A stretch of 64,000 nucleotides of DNA, from contig KV748222.1 of the NCBI GenBank assembly GCA_001692895.1, forward strand, positions 1,394,683-1,458,682, written 5' to 3'. The stretch comes from Cenococcum geophilum 1.58. Its lineage: Eukaryota > Ascomycota > Dothideomycetes > Gloniales > Gloniaceae. The translations under genes were made by a program, and so were the position numbers. The notes beneath the pieces are model-generated. The model saw nothing but the letters and a program-made list of their open reading frames with translations, made no database searches and was not told the DNA's origin. Within the stretch, counting starts at the first letter, position 1, and each line of letters opens with the position of its first letter. Below, in pieces: positions 36,193-48,604 of this stretch.

Positions 36193-36307
36193 CAGTCGCT
36201 TCGGAAAAGGACGATCAAATGTCAGAAACCATGATCAAAAACAGAAATTTGCCGAATCCTCACCTGTTTGAACCCTTTTTCTGTACTCGCGCATGCCACC
36301 ACCCATC
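36193..36307 (+). repeat. Left terminal inverted repeat of the mariner element
   Basis: This 115-bp TIR starts CAGTCGCTTCGG and ends CCACCACCCATC. It matches the reverse complement of 45193-45307 except for two transitions. Confidence 0.9.
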
Positions 36308-36335
36308 ACCTTATTATTACCTTATTTTTGAAGCC

Positions 36336-37430
36336 ATGGGTAAACCTGCTTGGTCGACTGAATAGAAATCGATTATACAAGCTCTAATTAACCTCGGTAA
36401 CGACGATTTCTATATAGAAGTTAAGACCGGCGTTCCTTAACCTACTCTTCGACGCTAGAGGGTAAATTTAAAGAGATATGGCTAGATTAATCCACCGATT
36501 AAGGCGAATAGTAGGCCGCTGCTGCTTATAGATGAGGCTCTAGATGTATAACGTTAGGTATTATTAATGTTAATTTATTAACGCGTACCTTAGGGCCTCC
36601 TTAAATACCTCTTACATAGTCTAGATGCCTATTTTGAAGAGATGCTCTGGTTTCTATATAATAAATATAATATAATAGTAGCACAGAGTACATTGTTGGC
36701 TGGATTAAAGCAAAGGAGATAGAGTAGAAAGGTTATAAGGATAATTACGTAACAACGCAACCTAGGCCTAAGAGATGACTGGATTATTCGAACCTATAGC
36801 TATAGGCGTAATTAATTTATTTTTATTAATAAATTAGCTTATAATAAGAAGACAATAGATAGGAAGTATAGGTGGGCACCTATTAATAAGCCTGCTAAAG
36901 GAATGTTGGAATTAAAGAGATTTAAAAGATAGAGCTTACTGCTAGCGTATACCTAGTAGGGCTATATACCTAGTTAGTTAATACACCAAGGCTCTATTAA
37001 TGGGTTGATGTTTATTTAATAGATTAAAAATAAGGTTCTTACTTATATGCAGCCTTATCTATAGCCTTAATTAGTTCTAGTAATAGATAATACGTTAATC
37101 CATCGCAATAAGGTACGTGGTAACTATAAAGGATAGGCGCGTTAACGCTGCTGCTTACTTAAACCTAGGAAGTTTAACGCCTTTATAATACTACTGGTGT
37201 TAAACTTAAATATCTTCCTCCTTACTTACCCGATTTTAATCTAATTAAGGCTTCTTTTTATAACCTAAAGCAGTAGCTGCGTACTTATTAATTTAAAGCT
37301 AAACTATAGAATAACTTTAGTAACTTTTTAAACCATGCGGTAGAGCAATAAGGATTTAATAAAAGGGTAAAAGGCTATTTCTTATAGGTAGGAATTAAGC
37401 AGTAAATAGAGGGGAGGATAAGGTCTATTG
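36336..37430 (+). pseudogene. RIP-inactivated DDE_3-type Tc1/mariner transposase
   Basis: The frame starts ATGGGTAAACC at 36336 and, ignoring stops and small shifts, reads through an N-terminal helix-turn-helix-like part (KSIIQALINLG, GVP then stop then PTLRR). The first acidic catalytic region is FINELAYNKKTIDRKYRWAP (about 36823-36880). The second is VLVIDNTLIHR (about 37080-37105). The third is KYLPPYLPDFNLI followed by Lys (about 37210-37250), where the family has YLPPYSPDFNPIE. The third acidic residue is therefore Lys, a G-to-A change. Numerous TAG/TAA replace Gln and Trp codons. The enzyme would have cut and pasted the element at TA sites; it is dead here. The family assignment rests on motif order and spacing. 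Confidence 0.8.
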
Positions 37431-38129
37431 TTATATAGAGCGCCTACTAATTAAGACGTTAAGTAAGGCCTCTACTGCAGCACTATTATATTACTAATCT
37501 ATTCTAAAGTCCTCTAAGTTACCTACTATGCGATTAATGAGCCCGTACGTTAAACTAACCCTATACAGCTTTATATGGCCTATATTATTATTAAGTAGTG
37601 CGTACTTAAGCATCTTAAAGGTGTAGTACTTGTTAACTAAAATTAACTCCGCTTTAGTAAAGGCGTGGACAAAAGCTAGATAATGGCTTTATAGCTATTT
37701 AATAAAGGCGCTAAGCTTACTATCTAATTGTTTAATATCGCTGCGGGCGGGGCTGCTAGGTAGTAGGCTAGTAGAAGGCGTATTTAAGAGTAAATAGTAA
37801 GGACCGGTAGGCGTTTTAGAGGATAGAGTAGAATCGGATAAAGCGCTCTATAAAGAAGGCACTAAAGAAGGTCTTATATTTAGTATAGGATCTACTATAA
37901 AACAACTATTAGCGATGGTTAATAATATAGAAGAAGGTAGTACTGCTTATATAGCGCTTTATAACTATTATAGCGTCTGCTAGTTCTATAGCTAGTTCTA
38001 CTACTATATTTAGCTCTACTACTATATCTAGTTTATTAAAAGCGTTAATGCCGTTAGTAATAGATTTTGTTAAATAGGATTGGCTAGTAACTGTATAACT
38101 ATAGTATAAGCCTCTCGTCGCTGCCGTTG

Positions 38130-38356
38130 TGTTACGGCACTGGCAGAACTTGGCAGAACTACGCACCGGCAAGTTGCCACAGATTGCCGCATATTGCGGT
38201 CACGTGACGCGAAGATCGTATATAGCTTCAAGCGGCGCTCCCCTTCTTCTCCTTTCCTTTCTTTAGCTTTAGATTCTCGTTTATAGACAATCCAATTATA
38301 CAGGCTTGCGCGACCATTTTGCCGTACTTATATCTCAATTAACTAAGTCATTAACA
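38130..38356 (+). repeat. 5' LTR of Gypsy-3
   Basis: This 227-bp LTR reads TGTTACGGCACTGG to TCATTAACA and carries more C-to-T changes than its partner at 43866-44092. Confidence 0.92.
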
Positions 38357-41300
38357 TTATCTAAAGCTCACTCTACTCTTTCTTCCTAAGAAGGAACTTA
38401 AATATATCTACGAGAACACAGAATAGGACCCTAAGGACATCACTAGGACTACAAGGACAGGACCCAAAAGAAAAGAACAAAACCCTAAGGAAAGGACCTA
38501 CAAGACACGCACAGACCAGAACCCCTAAAGAAATTACCTAGAATTACTTAACACCCCTACTACTATACCACGAACTATAGTAGCAGGTAAAGTAGCTATA
38601 GGACCCTTAAATACTTTAGATAAAGAAATAATTAATGTTTTAACCCCCTAGGCGGAGCTTACGGCTACCAATGCCAAAATTAAACAATTGCGAGAGCTAC
38701 TTAAAGCTAGAGATACCCCTATATCTAATAATAAGTTATTATTAGACAACTAAAGACTTACTATAGTCCTTTAGGCCCTATCCTAGCGCCTTAATAGATC
38801 TACTAAGGCCTATATAGCACCGAAGCGGTTAGTAAAGGTCGCGGACCCCCTACTACTTATAGATAGAACCGACCCTATATTTAATAATTAGAAGCTCCAA
38901 TTACGGGATAAGCTTAAAGTTAATGTAGACTACTTCCCTAACGCCAAGCCAGAATAGCCTATGTCTTCGGCCGTACTAGCGGAGACGCCTAGACGCATTT
39001 ACGCCCGTAATATACTAAAGACTTAGCAGACCCCTTTATCTCTAAAGAAGAAATAATTAAATACTTATCTTCTATTTATAAGGACCCTTTTAAAGTATAA
39101 AACGCCCGCCTTAGCTATAAAAGCCTAAATATAAAAATAACAGAGACCTTTTTAGCCTTCTAAACCTGCTTTTTATACCTAGCCGGACAGGCCTAGATCC
39201 CCTAGAAAGACCTACTACTAAACCTCTTTAATAAGCTTACCCTAGACCTATAGCGGGCCATATTACTAGCTTATACTACGGCACAGACGTTAAAGGAATT
39301 TATGGACTATTACCTAGCTATTAACTAAGGCCTCTATTAAATTAAGGCACGCGCTAACTAGCTAAAAACTAGAAACCTTATAAACTAGGCCGTAAGTACT
39401 ACAAGTACGGCCCGTAGTACCCCGGTATAATTAGTAACTCCTACAGCTAACCTAGTAGCTAGCCGCGCAGCTACCCCTACTGCGGGCCCGGTATATACCC
39501 GGCCTATATATAGGCCCTTAGCGATTAAGGAGCTTGCTTCTTATATGGTTAAATAGGCCACCCTATAAGGAACTGCCTAATAAAGGCAAGGATAAACGAG
39601 GTCCTATTAATTTAGAAGGACAGTATAAAGCTAGAAAAAGAGAAACCCTAGAGAAAGACTCCTCTCTAGGGTTAAAAGGGATTAATATATTATATATCAA
39701 TCTAGGTTGGCTAGTTAGTAGAAAAAGCTACACTATTCCTTATACTTTATTTCGCAATAGATATTAAGTTTTAACCTCTACTTTAGCTGACTTAGGAGTA
39801 AATGCCTTTACCTTAATTAATATAAAGTGCGCTGCAAAACTAGCTAACTTTTTAAATATACCCCTTAAAGAACTACCTAAACTAATCCCTATTNGCGGTT
39901 ATAACNGACNNATAGGGCNACCTATTANAACTATCTTNCGGATCNACCTCNNNNTTAANNGACGAAGNTAGTATAATATCCCCTTTCTTATTACGGACTT
40001 AGGAAGCCACGATATAATCTTAAGAAAAAAATAGCTAGCCTATTTAGGCTTACAGCTTAAAGTACAAAGTAGACAGCTTATCTAGCCTAAAACTCTACCC
40101 CTAACCCTTTCCTTTATAAAAGAAATCAGCATTATAATAGAAAACCTTATATAGCCCTAGATTAATACCATTTACTAGGCCAATGCTATGCGCAGAGACC
40201 AGGCCTTTAAGAAGGACGTATAGCTTAACCCGTAACGGATCCGTATACTACGCCGCCCCTAAACTACCTATATTACGCCACCCGTACTAAAGACCTAGGA
40301 AGTTAGTAGTAACCTAGCTAAGTTCCCTATAGAGAACCCTATAAAGCTATAAAGGAAAGCTAGGGATATTAGACGCCATACTAAACTAATAGATAGGAAG
40401 GACAACTTACGGAAAATAGAATATAAGCTAAGGAAGACTATAAACCCTATACCCCAAACTACGGCCTAATAAACGCCAAAGAAACCTACGGACCTCCTAC
40501 CAGTTAATGTCTACTATATTGGCGCTATAGGATTCTACTAGAACCTAGTTCAGCCTAATACCGTTGCCTTTATAACTAGCCTATATAAAATTAACCAAAT
40601 AATTAAGGAAAAGGAAAGTAAGCTTAGTAGATAGAAAAGCGGGCTTATAGATAAAAAACTAGTAGAGTAAAAACTGCCTAATCAACACCAAAAATTCAAG
40701 AACGTATTCTCTAAGGTAGCGTCTAATATACTTCCACCCTACCAACCATATAACTACAAGATTAAGATTAAGCAAGACAAGGGAAGTACCCTTAGCTTTA
40801 GCCCTCTCTACCTATAGTCTATTGCCGAATTATAGGCTATAAAGCAGTACCTTATTAATAACCTAAATAAGGGCTTTATTAAGCCTAGCTAAGCCCCTTT
40901 TAACTTACCTATTCTCTTTATTAAAAAGCTAAATAGAGGACTACGCTTCTGCATTAACTACCATAAGCTAAATAATATAACCCGCAAGGACCGCTACCCA
41001 CTGCCCTTACTTAATAAGACTCTTACCGAAATAAGTAGAGCTAAGGTTTTTATAAAGCTTAATATTCGCCAGGCCTTTTACTAAATTAGGATAGACCCTA
41101 GGTCTAAGGATTTTACTACATTCTAAACCCATTACAGGACGTATAAATATAAGGTACTTCCTTTTAGACTAACCAACAGACTAGCTACGTACTAGCGGTA
41201 TATAAATAATATACTCTTTAACTACCTTAATAACTTCTATACGGCCTATCTAGATAATATTATAATCTATTTAGAAAATAAACTAGAATATAAGGAGTAC

Positions 41301-43865
41301 ATTTATAAAGTCCTATAACGGCTCCGTGAAGCTAGCCTCCAGGCTAATATTAAGAAGTCGGAATTTAGTGTTAAGCGTATAAAGTACCTAGGTTTTATTA
41401 TTAGCACAGACGGAATTAAGGCCGACCTAGAGAAAACGACCGTAATTAACTAGTAGACGCCCCCTCGGACCATAAAGGGGGTATAATTATTTTTAGGTTT
41501 CTATAACTTCTACTAACGCTTTATTAAGAACTACAGCAGGATCGCCTAGCCTCTTAACCGCCTTACTAGGAAAGACCAGCCCTTTTACTTTAACGCCATA
41601 TATATGTAGGCCTTTAATAAGCTTAAAAAACGGCTAGTATTGGCCCCCCTACTTACCCACTTTAACCTAGAATAGCCCTCGATGCTAAAAACTGATGCCT
41701 TAGACGGCGTAATAGCTAGTGTTTTTTTCTAGAAGCAACTGGACGGAGAATAGCACCCTATTATATACTATTTAAAGACTATAATAAATACTAAACTAAA
41801 CTACCACATCTATAATAAAGAAATGCTGGCTATTATCTCTAGCTTTTAGCACTGGCGTATACAGCTAGAGAGGACCCCTAAACCTATTAAAGTAGTATTA
41901 GATTATAAGGCCCTAGAATACTTTATAATAACTAAGGCCCTTACAGCCCAGTAGGCACGCTAGGCGGACGTCCTATCTTAGTTTAACTTCTTAATTATAT
42001 ATAGACTAGGCGCTACAAACCGTGCGGATACTTTTACTAGGCGCGAATAAGACCTAAGTAACCATACGGCTATAAAAATCTTATTACGGACCCAGACGCT
42101 ACTACAACCAGAGCACCTTAACCCCTAGATATAGGTAGAACTAAGTACAGACCCCTTAGGCGCCGAGATATATCCTATTAACCCTTTAGGACTTAACTTA
42201 ATTAACAAATTACTGTAGATAAACCGTACGGCCCCTTCTCTATAGGAGTACCGTAAAAAGGCAAAGAATGTTACCAGCCTATGGTCCCTTAAAAATGGAT
42301 TACTTAAGCATTAGGAACGGCTAGTAGTAGTAGAGAAATAGAACTTATAGACTCGGCTTATTACTAAAGCATATACCTAGGTCTCTACGGCCTACCCTAG
42401 AAAGAATAAGACCCGCAGGATTATTAGCGACCGCTATTACTGGCCCGGAATAGTTATAGATATCAACCACTATATACAGAACTACAACAACTGCTATAGG
42501 TCTACAATTCCACAAGATAAAACCCTAGGACTATTAAAACCCCTCTTAATACCCGACCGCCCCTAGTAATATATCTCTATAGACTTTTATAAGCTACCTC
42601 CAGACCGTGACGGATATAATATAGTTATGATCCTAGTTAACTACTTTAGCAAGCGCCCGTTCTTAATTCCCTATTATAAAAATATTAATACTAAAGAGGC
42701 AGCCTAACTATATATCCACTACGTCTACTAAATTTACGGACTATTAGACACTATTATATCTAACTACGGGCCGTAGTTTATATTAGCCTTTTAAAATAAG
42801 TTTACCTAGATCCTAGGCATTAAGCTAAAGCTTTCTACGGTATATTACCCCTAGACAGACGGTTAAACAGAGATTGTAAATTAATACTTAGACTAGAGAC
42901 TCTGGCCTTTTATTAACTACTTCTAGGATAACTAGGCCAAACTATTGCCCTTAATAGACTACGCCCAAGCGACTCTACCCCATAACTTTACTGGATTTGC
43001 CCCTATTTAACTAAAAATAGGTTACCTACCCCGCACAAGCTTTAACTGGGAAAGACTAAAAGGGCCCCAAACTATACGCAAAAAACTATCTTATAAGGAA
43101 GCCTAGCAGTACGCTAAGCACTTAAAAGAAGTCTAGAAAGTAGTCCATATAAACCTAAAAAAGGCCTAGAAATTAATAAAATAGCAGGCAAATAAGTATA
43201 GGCGCGAGCCTAACTTTACTATAGGTGATATAGTCTAAGTTATAATAAAGAACTAGAAGATAGAACGGCCTAGCCGTAAGCTAGACTATAAGATAGCAGG
43301 ACCGTATAAGATTTTTAATAAAGTAGGCAATTTATATAAGGTTAAGCTCCTAGACTTAATTAAAGTCCACCCTATTTTCTTACTAGATAAGCTATAGAAA
43401 GCTATAAATAACCTACTGCCCAGACAAAAGAATGAACCTCCCCTACTAATTTAAGTTAACGATAATAATAAATAGGAAATTAAAGAAATACTAGCCTATA
43501 AATTTGTAAAGGGAACGTTAAAGTATTATATTAGTTAGAAAGGATATAACCTAGACCCTACTTAGTACCCTATATAGAACTTTATAGGTAGCCCCTATAA
43601 GCTTTAAAAGTTTTATAGCCGTTACCCTAATAGACCTAAACTGCTAAAGTACCTAGATAAGTGGATAGAGTGCTAGTATAATAAAGACAATAAGCTACCA
43701 GAAGAACATAAGGATAAAAACACCCTAGAAATTTCTTAGTTACGTAAGGTGTTAAGATATTTAGGAACTTTAACTGGCGGTCGAAGTTATCTAATTAGTT
43801 AGATTCTCTTGCCAAGACTTTTAGCGGCAAAGCCTAAGGGCAGGCTTTTTTGGAGGGGGGGGTAA

Positions 43866-44092
43866 TGTTACGGCACTGGCAGAACTTAGCAGAACTACGC
43901 ACCGGCAAGTTGCCACAGATTGCCGTATATTGCGGTCACGTGACGCGAAGATCGTATATAGCTTTGAGCGGCGCTCCCCTTCTTCTCCTTTCCTTTCTTT
44001 AGCTTTAGATTCTCGTTTATAGACAATCCAATCGTACAGACTTGCGCGACCATTTTGCCGTACTTATGTCTCGATTGACTGAGTCGCTAACA
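43866..44092 (+). repeat. 3' LTR of Gypsy-3
   Basis: This 227-bp LTR reads TGTTACGGCACTGG to GTCGCTAACA. Differences from the 5' LTR are transitions. It is preceded by the G-rich polypurine tract. Confidence 0.92.
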
Positions 44093-44097
44093 CGTTG

Positions 44098-45130
44098 TTA
44101 GGGGGGAGAGCTTAATTTGTCTATACTATAAGAGTTACCTTAATGGTGCTTATAGCTACCCAAAGACGCCTTTATATATTTTCTATCCTCCTTATCCTGC
44201 AGGTGCTTACTATACTTAATCTTTAATAGCAAGGATAGATCTAGTATATTAACCATAGCTTTCTTCTATTCTATTGCCTCCGACTAGCGCGTTAAGTAGT
44301 AAGGTAGTATCGGGTAGTGCTTTAAGTCAAATTTAAGATAGTATATAGTGCCGTGCTTTTTGTTCTTATAGTGCTATTAAAGGCAGCGATAGCGTTTAAG
44401 CAGCGTATATAGATACTTACTTTTAACTTCTGCACGTTTACGCCGTTTAGCAGCCTCTTTCTACATTTTAGTGGTAGTTAACGCCTTCTTTTTACCAGTA
44501 GCTTCCTCCACTATACCTTCGTGATCCTCGCTAGAGGACTCTACCTTCTTATTAGCTGCTACTTTAATTGGAATACCTCTTGCTTAAAGCGCCGTATTAA
44601 TAGCCGCAGTAAAATTAGCGTCTCTAGCATTAGTAGACGCGTTAATAGGTGCAGTAGCGGCCTTATATTTAACTGTAAGATTAACCCTCCATGCCCTCCT
44701 TACGTACTTTAACTGTGCCTTTATTATTCCCTCTACTTCGCGCCATTTATCTACATTGTTTACCTCTTTAGGTATTATAAGATCCTTTGGATTTAATAAC
44801 GTAATAATGGCAGTTAATTAATTAAGCTAGAAAGAACAAAGACCGTAATATTTATTAGCTTAATATATATTTTAGGCAACAAACTCTTAGTATTTAAAGG
44901 CTCCGAATGGGATGGCTAGAACGTTACTAAATATCTTTATAGCATTGGCGCATATAATAATATTTAGAAGAAAGGTTTAAAGATCTTTAGGCTGTTCTAC
45001 AGTAGAAGGCATTAGTATAGGTATAGGTTCGACAGTAAGGTCTACCTCTTTAGGCGCTTTAGAAGCGTTCTTTGTAGTATTCTTAGGTGCTTTGGCTCTC
45101 CTCCTGTGCGTTATAGCGCTAACTAAAATA
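44098..45130 (-). pseudogene. Possible second decayed ORF of the mariner element
   Basis: On the minus strand this part of the element reads as protein-like sequence with interspersed TAG/TAA. It has a basic N-terminal region (RRRAKAPKNTTKNA) near 45090, an acidic/Pro stretch, then FGAFKY, EFVA and NKYYGLCSF runs near 44830-44910, and a Lys/Arg-rich segment near 44400-44450. The frame appears to continue across the Gypsy insertion into 37900-38129 (LYYSYTVTSQSYL, then INAFNKLDIVVE). I do not recognise a family. It may be an accessory protein gene of the transposon or captured host sequence. Confidence 0.4.
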
Positions 45131-45192
45131 GGAAATAATATAGGCTTTAAATGGCTTCAAAAAATAGGCGATAGCGATATATTAGTATGGAG

Positions 45193-45307
45193 GATGGGTG
45201 GTGGCATGCGCGAGTATAGAAAAAGGGTTTAAACAGGTGAGGATTCGGCAAATTTCTGTTTTTGATCATGGTTTCTGACATTTGATCGTCCTTTTCCGAA
45301 GCGACTG
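45193..45307 (-). repeat. Right terminal inverted repeat of the mariner element
   Basis: This 115-bp inverted partner of 36193-36307 ends CCGAAGCGACTG directly before the duplicated TA. Confidence 0.9.
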
Positions 45308-45309
45308 TA

Positions 45310-45665
45310 GAGGCTGCCGATGGGTGCCGACATTCAAGCGACGTCTCGACTCGTGCGACTTGCAAAAATCAAAAGGGTATTCCTACACTAAGGACCAACG
45401 CTTTTATATCAACCGACTACCTAGGCAAGAAAGCAGTCATAACTTCAGTTGGAGCAAGTCGTCCTACTTGCTACATTGCTGTCGGCTACACCCGCACTTT
45501 AATTCGATTTACTACTTTTTCAATCTTAATATACATGGGACGTGCGAAATGTGACTAACAGTTAGCTTGCTTCTCTTCTAGTGCTACCAGTGTGCTTGTC
45601 GGAAAAATGGTGTCCTTGTGCAGACATATTTGAGAGACCACCTCATTTCGCTTGTACCCCGCAGT
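45310..45665. other. Intergenic region right of the mariner element
   Basis: Balanced composition, no credible gene. It should contain the 3' untranslated region of the phosphoglycerate-mutase-like gene and the stretch that adjoined the IDP promoter before the transposon inserted. Confidence 0.45.
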
Positions 45666-46920
45666 TCATAGCGATGCGAGGGATGCCGTCTGTGTTGGAT
45701 TGACTGTACAGCTCGGTGCGGTCTCACTGGGCTCAATTGTCGGCTGCTTTCTCTCCCCATTCACTATTTCTGCTTTAACAAGTACTGGTATTGCGCCTCC
45801 TGTCTCTAACCCGAATTTCCTGTGGCTCAATGCCTCAAGCAGACTACCAATGGCCCCCGAATGGCTTGTGAAGGAAATGAATGTATTCTCGTCATTCGCG
45901 AATATATCGTCGAGTAATTCAGTCATCCGAACTTTGCGTGCAGATCGGGGCTCGCGGTAATCCTCTGTCCAGAGAGGATCCATCTCAGCAAAATCAGCCT
46001 CCAAGGTATAGGAAGGAAACATTTCGCGAATATAACTGGCGGGCCGTCGCCGATCGCAAGTGTGGACGCCGATGGCTTCGCGGAGGAGCTGGTTGCTACC
46101 ATTAGCTGATCCATAGCACTACCATGGGCAAACATTGATTTATGAAAATAATGCGCTTACCTCCTTCACAACCGGCTTGAACGTCGCTATTCCTAGCTTT
46201 CCGAACGTGATCTCCGCCGTTTGAATCGCCCTTGTTAATGGACTCACATAGTAACTCTCGGGTGGTGGAATGCCTCCTCCTTGCTCTGGCAAATGAGTCC
46301 TCCAGAATTCGCATACCTCCTCCGCTTGTTTCTTTCCAACATCTGTCAACGCCGCGTCATCCCATACAATGCCATCTGCGCCATCGAGTTTCGACCAGTA
46401 GCACTAATTGTCGTCAAAACGGCCCAAATGATATCGAAGTAAATTTTTTTTATAGAATTGCCTAAAGCTCTGATTGTGGGGAAGTAGGGAAATGAGAAAT
46501 TCTTAAGAAACCTACGTCCCACGCCGGCGTCCCATACTTTGTCTCGGCAACATTGTGCCAACCTTGCCCATGGCGGCCCATGAACAACACCTTGTATTGG
46601 ACATTACCTGCACTTTTTGTGTTGAGAAGTTCCACATGATTTGCAAACCGCTGCCACTGTGTTTTGGCCTGGGTGGGATCGAGGGAGCTGTCCGTTTCAT
46701 AGCTCCGGTTGATGAGCCCGAAGTTAGACGTTTTCTATGTGCGCTGTGAGTAGGATAATACGATTATGTGGAAACTCAGGAAAAGACCCACAAAATTAAA
46801 CTTTGACGAATCTGTCTTATCGTCGTCTTGAAGGAAGTATCCTTTGACGGTTTCGTATTTTATATAAGTTTCTTGCGACGCATTTGGCGTGCGGTGTGTC
46901 GTTTCGCCGCCCATCATCAT
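45666..46920 (-). CDS. Phosphoglycerate-mutase-like (histidine phosphatase) protein
   Basis: Four exons on minus (46792-46920, 46516-46734, 46161-46403, 45666-46088) encode 337 residues. All junctions keep frame and use GT-AG. It belongs to the histidine phosphatase superfamily: the RHG motif in KVLFMGRHGQGWHN supplies the phospho-acceptor His98 (with Arg97), SPLTRAIQTAE carries the second conserved Arg, and SFTSHSGAIGS supplies the second catalytic His (about 273). N-terminal YIKYETVKGYFLQDD and NFGLINRSY are typical of the fungal cytosolic PGAM-like family related to yeast Pmu1. The likely activity is a phosphomonoesterase or bisphosphate phosphatase rather than glycolytic mutase, but the substrate is unknown. 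No signal peptide. The stop lies about 360 bp from the transposon edge. Confidence 0.87.
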
Positions 46921-47433
46921 AAAAAGCCCGATGACTGTGCAAAGGAATAGGATAGGACTGCGAAAAAATCGAACGATTTCAAGTCAGCAAAACTTATGAG
47001 AAGGAAGCAGTCATAGCGAATAATAACTAGCGACATATATAGAAAAGCATACATCGCTACAGAGATCCCGTAGAACTGCGGATGAAGGGTTCTAAACTTC
47101 AAAGGCATAGCAGTTTGATCTATATCAAGAATACAAGCGAAGGAGGTTGCCCTTCGTACATATTTGCAGCGTGCTGTTACCAGATGTTGACCAGAGAACA
47201 TTAACTGCGAAAGCGAATTAGCGTGGTGGGGCAAATGAGACCAATAAGACCAAATCACCCAACGTCACAGTTCAGTCGGAAGAGCCGTTGAAGCGATTCG
47301 TACTCTCAGCTGTATTCTATTTGGATTACAAGCTCACGTAGTCTCCCCATGGACAACCATGTGAAGACGATGCGACCGTCCGCCAACCAAGCTAACCACC
47401 AACGCCATTACATGCTTCATGAAGTTTGAACTT
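46921..47433. other. Intergenic region between the PGAM-like and eIF3i genes
   Basis: Both genes run on the minus strand, so this holds the 3' UTR of eIF3i and the promoter of the PGAM-like gene. Short frames here show no recognisable domain. I see no repeat. Confidence 0.45.
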
Positions 47434-48604
47434 TTATAGATTCGCCTGCTCCCTCTCGACCTCGTACATGAAATCGAAATACGGCTTGTCGAAATGATGC
47501 ACTCGCACGTAACCGTCCTCTCCGCCACTGCAGTATCCAGCGCCTTTAGGGTGCACGGCAACGTAGTTTAGCGGTCCGAAATGCCCCCTGACTCTGCCAA
47601 TCTCCTCCATGAATATCTTGTGGTAGAATCGAGCCTCGAATTTACCTTGGCGTGCGCTTGTTGTTGTGACGTCCATGGCAGCCTGGCCGCCTCCAAGAAT
47701 GACATAGTCCTTGACAGGTGTAATAGCCGCGCTGTTGAGGGGAGTGTCAGTGGCGTACGATTTCAGAACTTCCAGATCATTGGTGGTTATTAGCTATGAA
47801 ACCTGTCAGCAAAGTTCGCACGCTTCACCTGGAGATACTCACTTTCGCAGTTTTATCTTTTGATGCGGTGATGAAGTATGTTCGATCCGGCGCCCACTGG
47901 AGATCCGTTACTTGCATATCATCTTCATGCGCAGAAATATTGAGGAGCAGTTCTCCTGTCTTCGCATCGTACTGCGAAACAGTTCCGTCCTCGTGCCCAG
48001 CAATGATGAACCTCGAGAAATAGCTGAATCCCGCAACAGTCGCCTTGCTCTCGTCACACACTATCCTCAAATTCTGCTCGTTCGTTTGCTCGGCGTCGAC
48101 ATCCGGATCGATCTCGTAGACGACGATTGTGCTGAGATGGCCCGACCGCTTTTCCGTCACACCTAGCAATTGCCGGCCGTCTGGCGAGAACTCGACGCGC
48201 TTGATACTTGTCGCGAAATCCCATGTCTTCAGAAGTTTTCCAGTCTTTACCTCCCACAGCCGCATAGTATTATCCGCACCACCGGTCGCAAGGAGCGTAG
48301 AGGTAGGGTCGACATCCACCGTCCATAGGGCGCCTTGGTGTCCATGGTAAGTGCCTAACCGCTCGCCGTTGTGTGAGAACCAGGCGCCAACGACGTGATC
48401 TTTGGAAACGGAGAAAATTATATCGCCATCAGAGTTGTATCTTACCGTCAGTTAGCACGTTTCCAAGAAGGCATAAGGGATTGGGTGGAACGTACTTAAC
48501 TTGAGTCAAAGCCCGTTCCTGGAGGCCGAATTCAAATTAGCATGTCGCATCTTGTGAGCGTAAGTGAGAGTACTGACATGGCCAGACAGCAAAATGGGCC
48601 TCAT
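47434..48604 (-). CDS. TIF34: Eukaryotic translation initiation factor 3 subunit I (eIF3i/TIF34)
   Basis: Four exons on minus (48578-48604, 48496-48518, 47843-48440, 47434-47793) encode 335 residues, the normal length. The first two exons are only 27 and 23 nt and together with the start of exon 3 give [17 protein letters not shown], the conserved N terminus. WD40 repeats follow: [35 protein letters not shown], a central [28 protein letters not shown], and a C-terminal [15 protein letters not shown] with [17 protein letters not shown]. The seven-bladed propeller is a core part of eIF3 and binds eIF3b and eIF3g during 43S assembly in the cytosol. It is head-to-head with the SH3 gene at 49401, with about 800 bp between. 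Confidence 0.93.

Larger units (their letters stand above)
38130..44092 (+). mobile_element. Complete chromodomain Ty3/Gypsy element (Gypsy-3) nested in the mariner transposon
   Basis: LTRs of 227 bp are flanked by the perfect 5-bp duplication CGTTG (38125-38129 and 44093-44097). A polypurine tract of Gs lies at 43852-43862. The + strand, ignoring stops, shows gag (about 38570-39500) and a protease/RT linker region with undetermined bases at 39894-39968. Reverse transcriptase follows ([24 protein letters not shown] at about 40940-41015 with positions spaced as in the family; YLDNIIIY at about 41247). RNase H (TDALDGVIA, about 41690), integrase (TDG then stop then TE, about 42855) and a C-terminal chromodomain (YYIS, stop, KGYNLDPT, about 43520-43565) complete it. 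TAG/TAA are frequent, so it is inactive. Order and chromodomain place it among the chromoviruses. Confidence 0.92.
36193..45307 (+). mobile_element. Tc1/mariner-type DNA transposon with 115-bp TIRs, containing a nested Gypsy
   Basis: Inverted repeats of 115 bp (36193-36307 and 45193-45307) begin CAGTCGCTTCGGAAAAGG and differ at only two positions, both transitions. TA lies outside both ends (36191-36192 and 45308-45309), the Tc1/mariner target duplication. Removing the inner Gypsy element and its duplication leaves about 3.1 kb. The left part holds a RIP-degraded transposase on + (36336 to about 37430). The right part, with the segment just left of the Gypsy, reads as a second decayed frame on the minus strand. 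The element sits between the IDP and phosphoglycerate-mutase-like genes. Near-identical TIRs suggest it arrived recently relative to the Gypsy block at the left. Confidence 0.9.

Noticed and set aside
45147..45365. Small minus frame over the right TIR of the mariner element, and its match at 36078-36365
   Set aside because: These frames only translate the terminal inverted repeats and continue into unrelated flanks.
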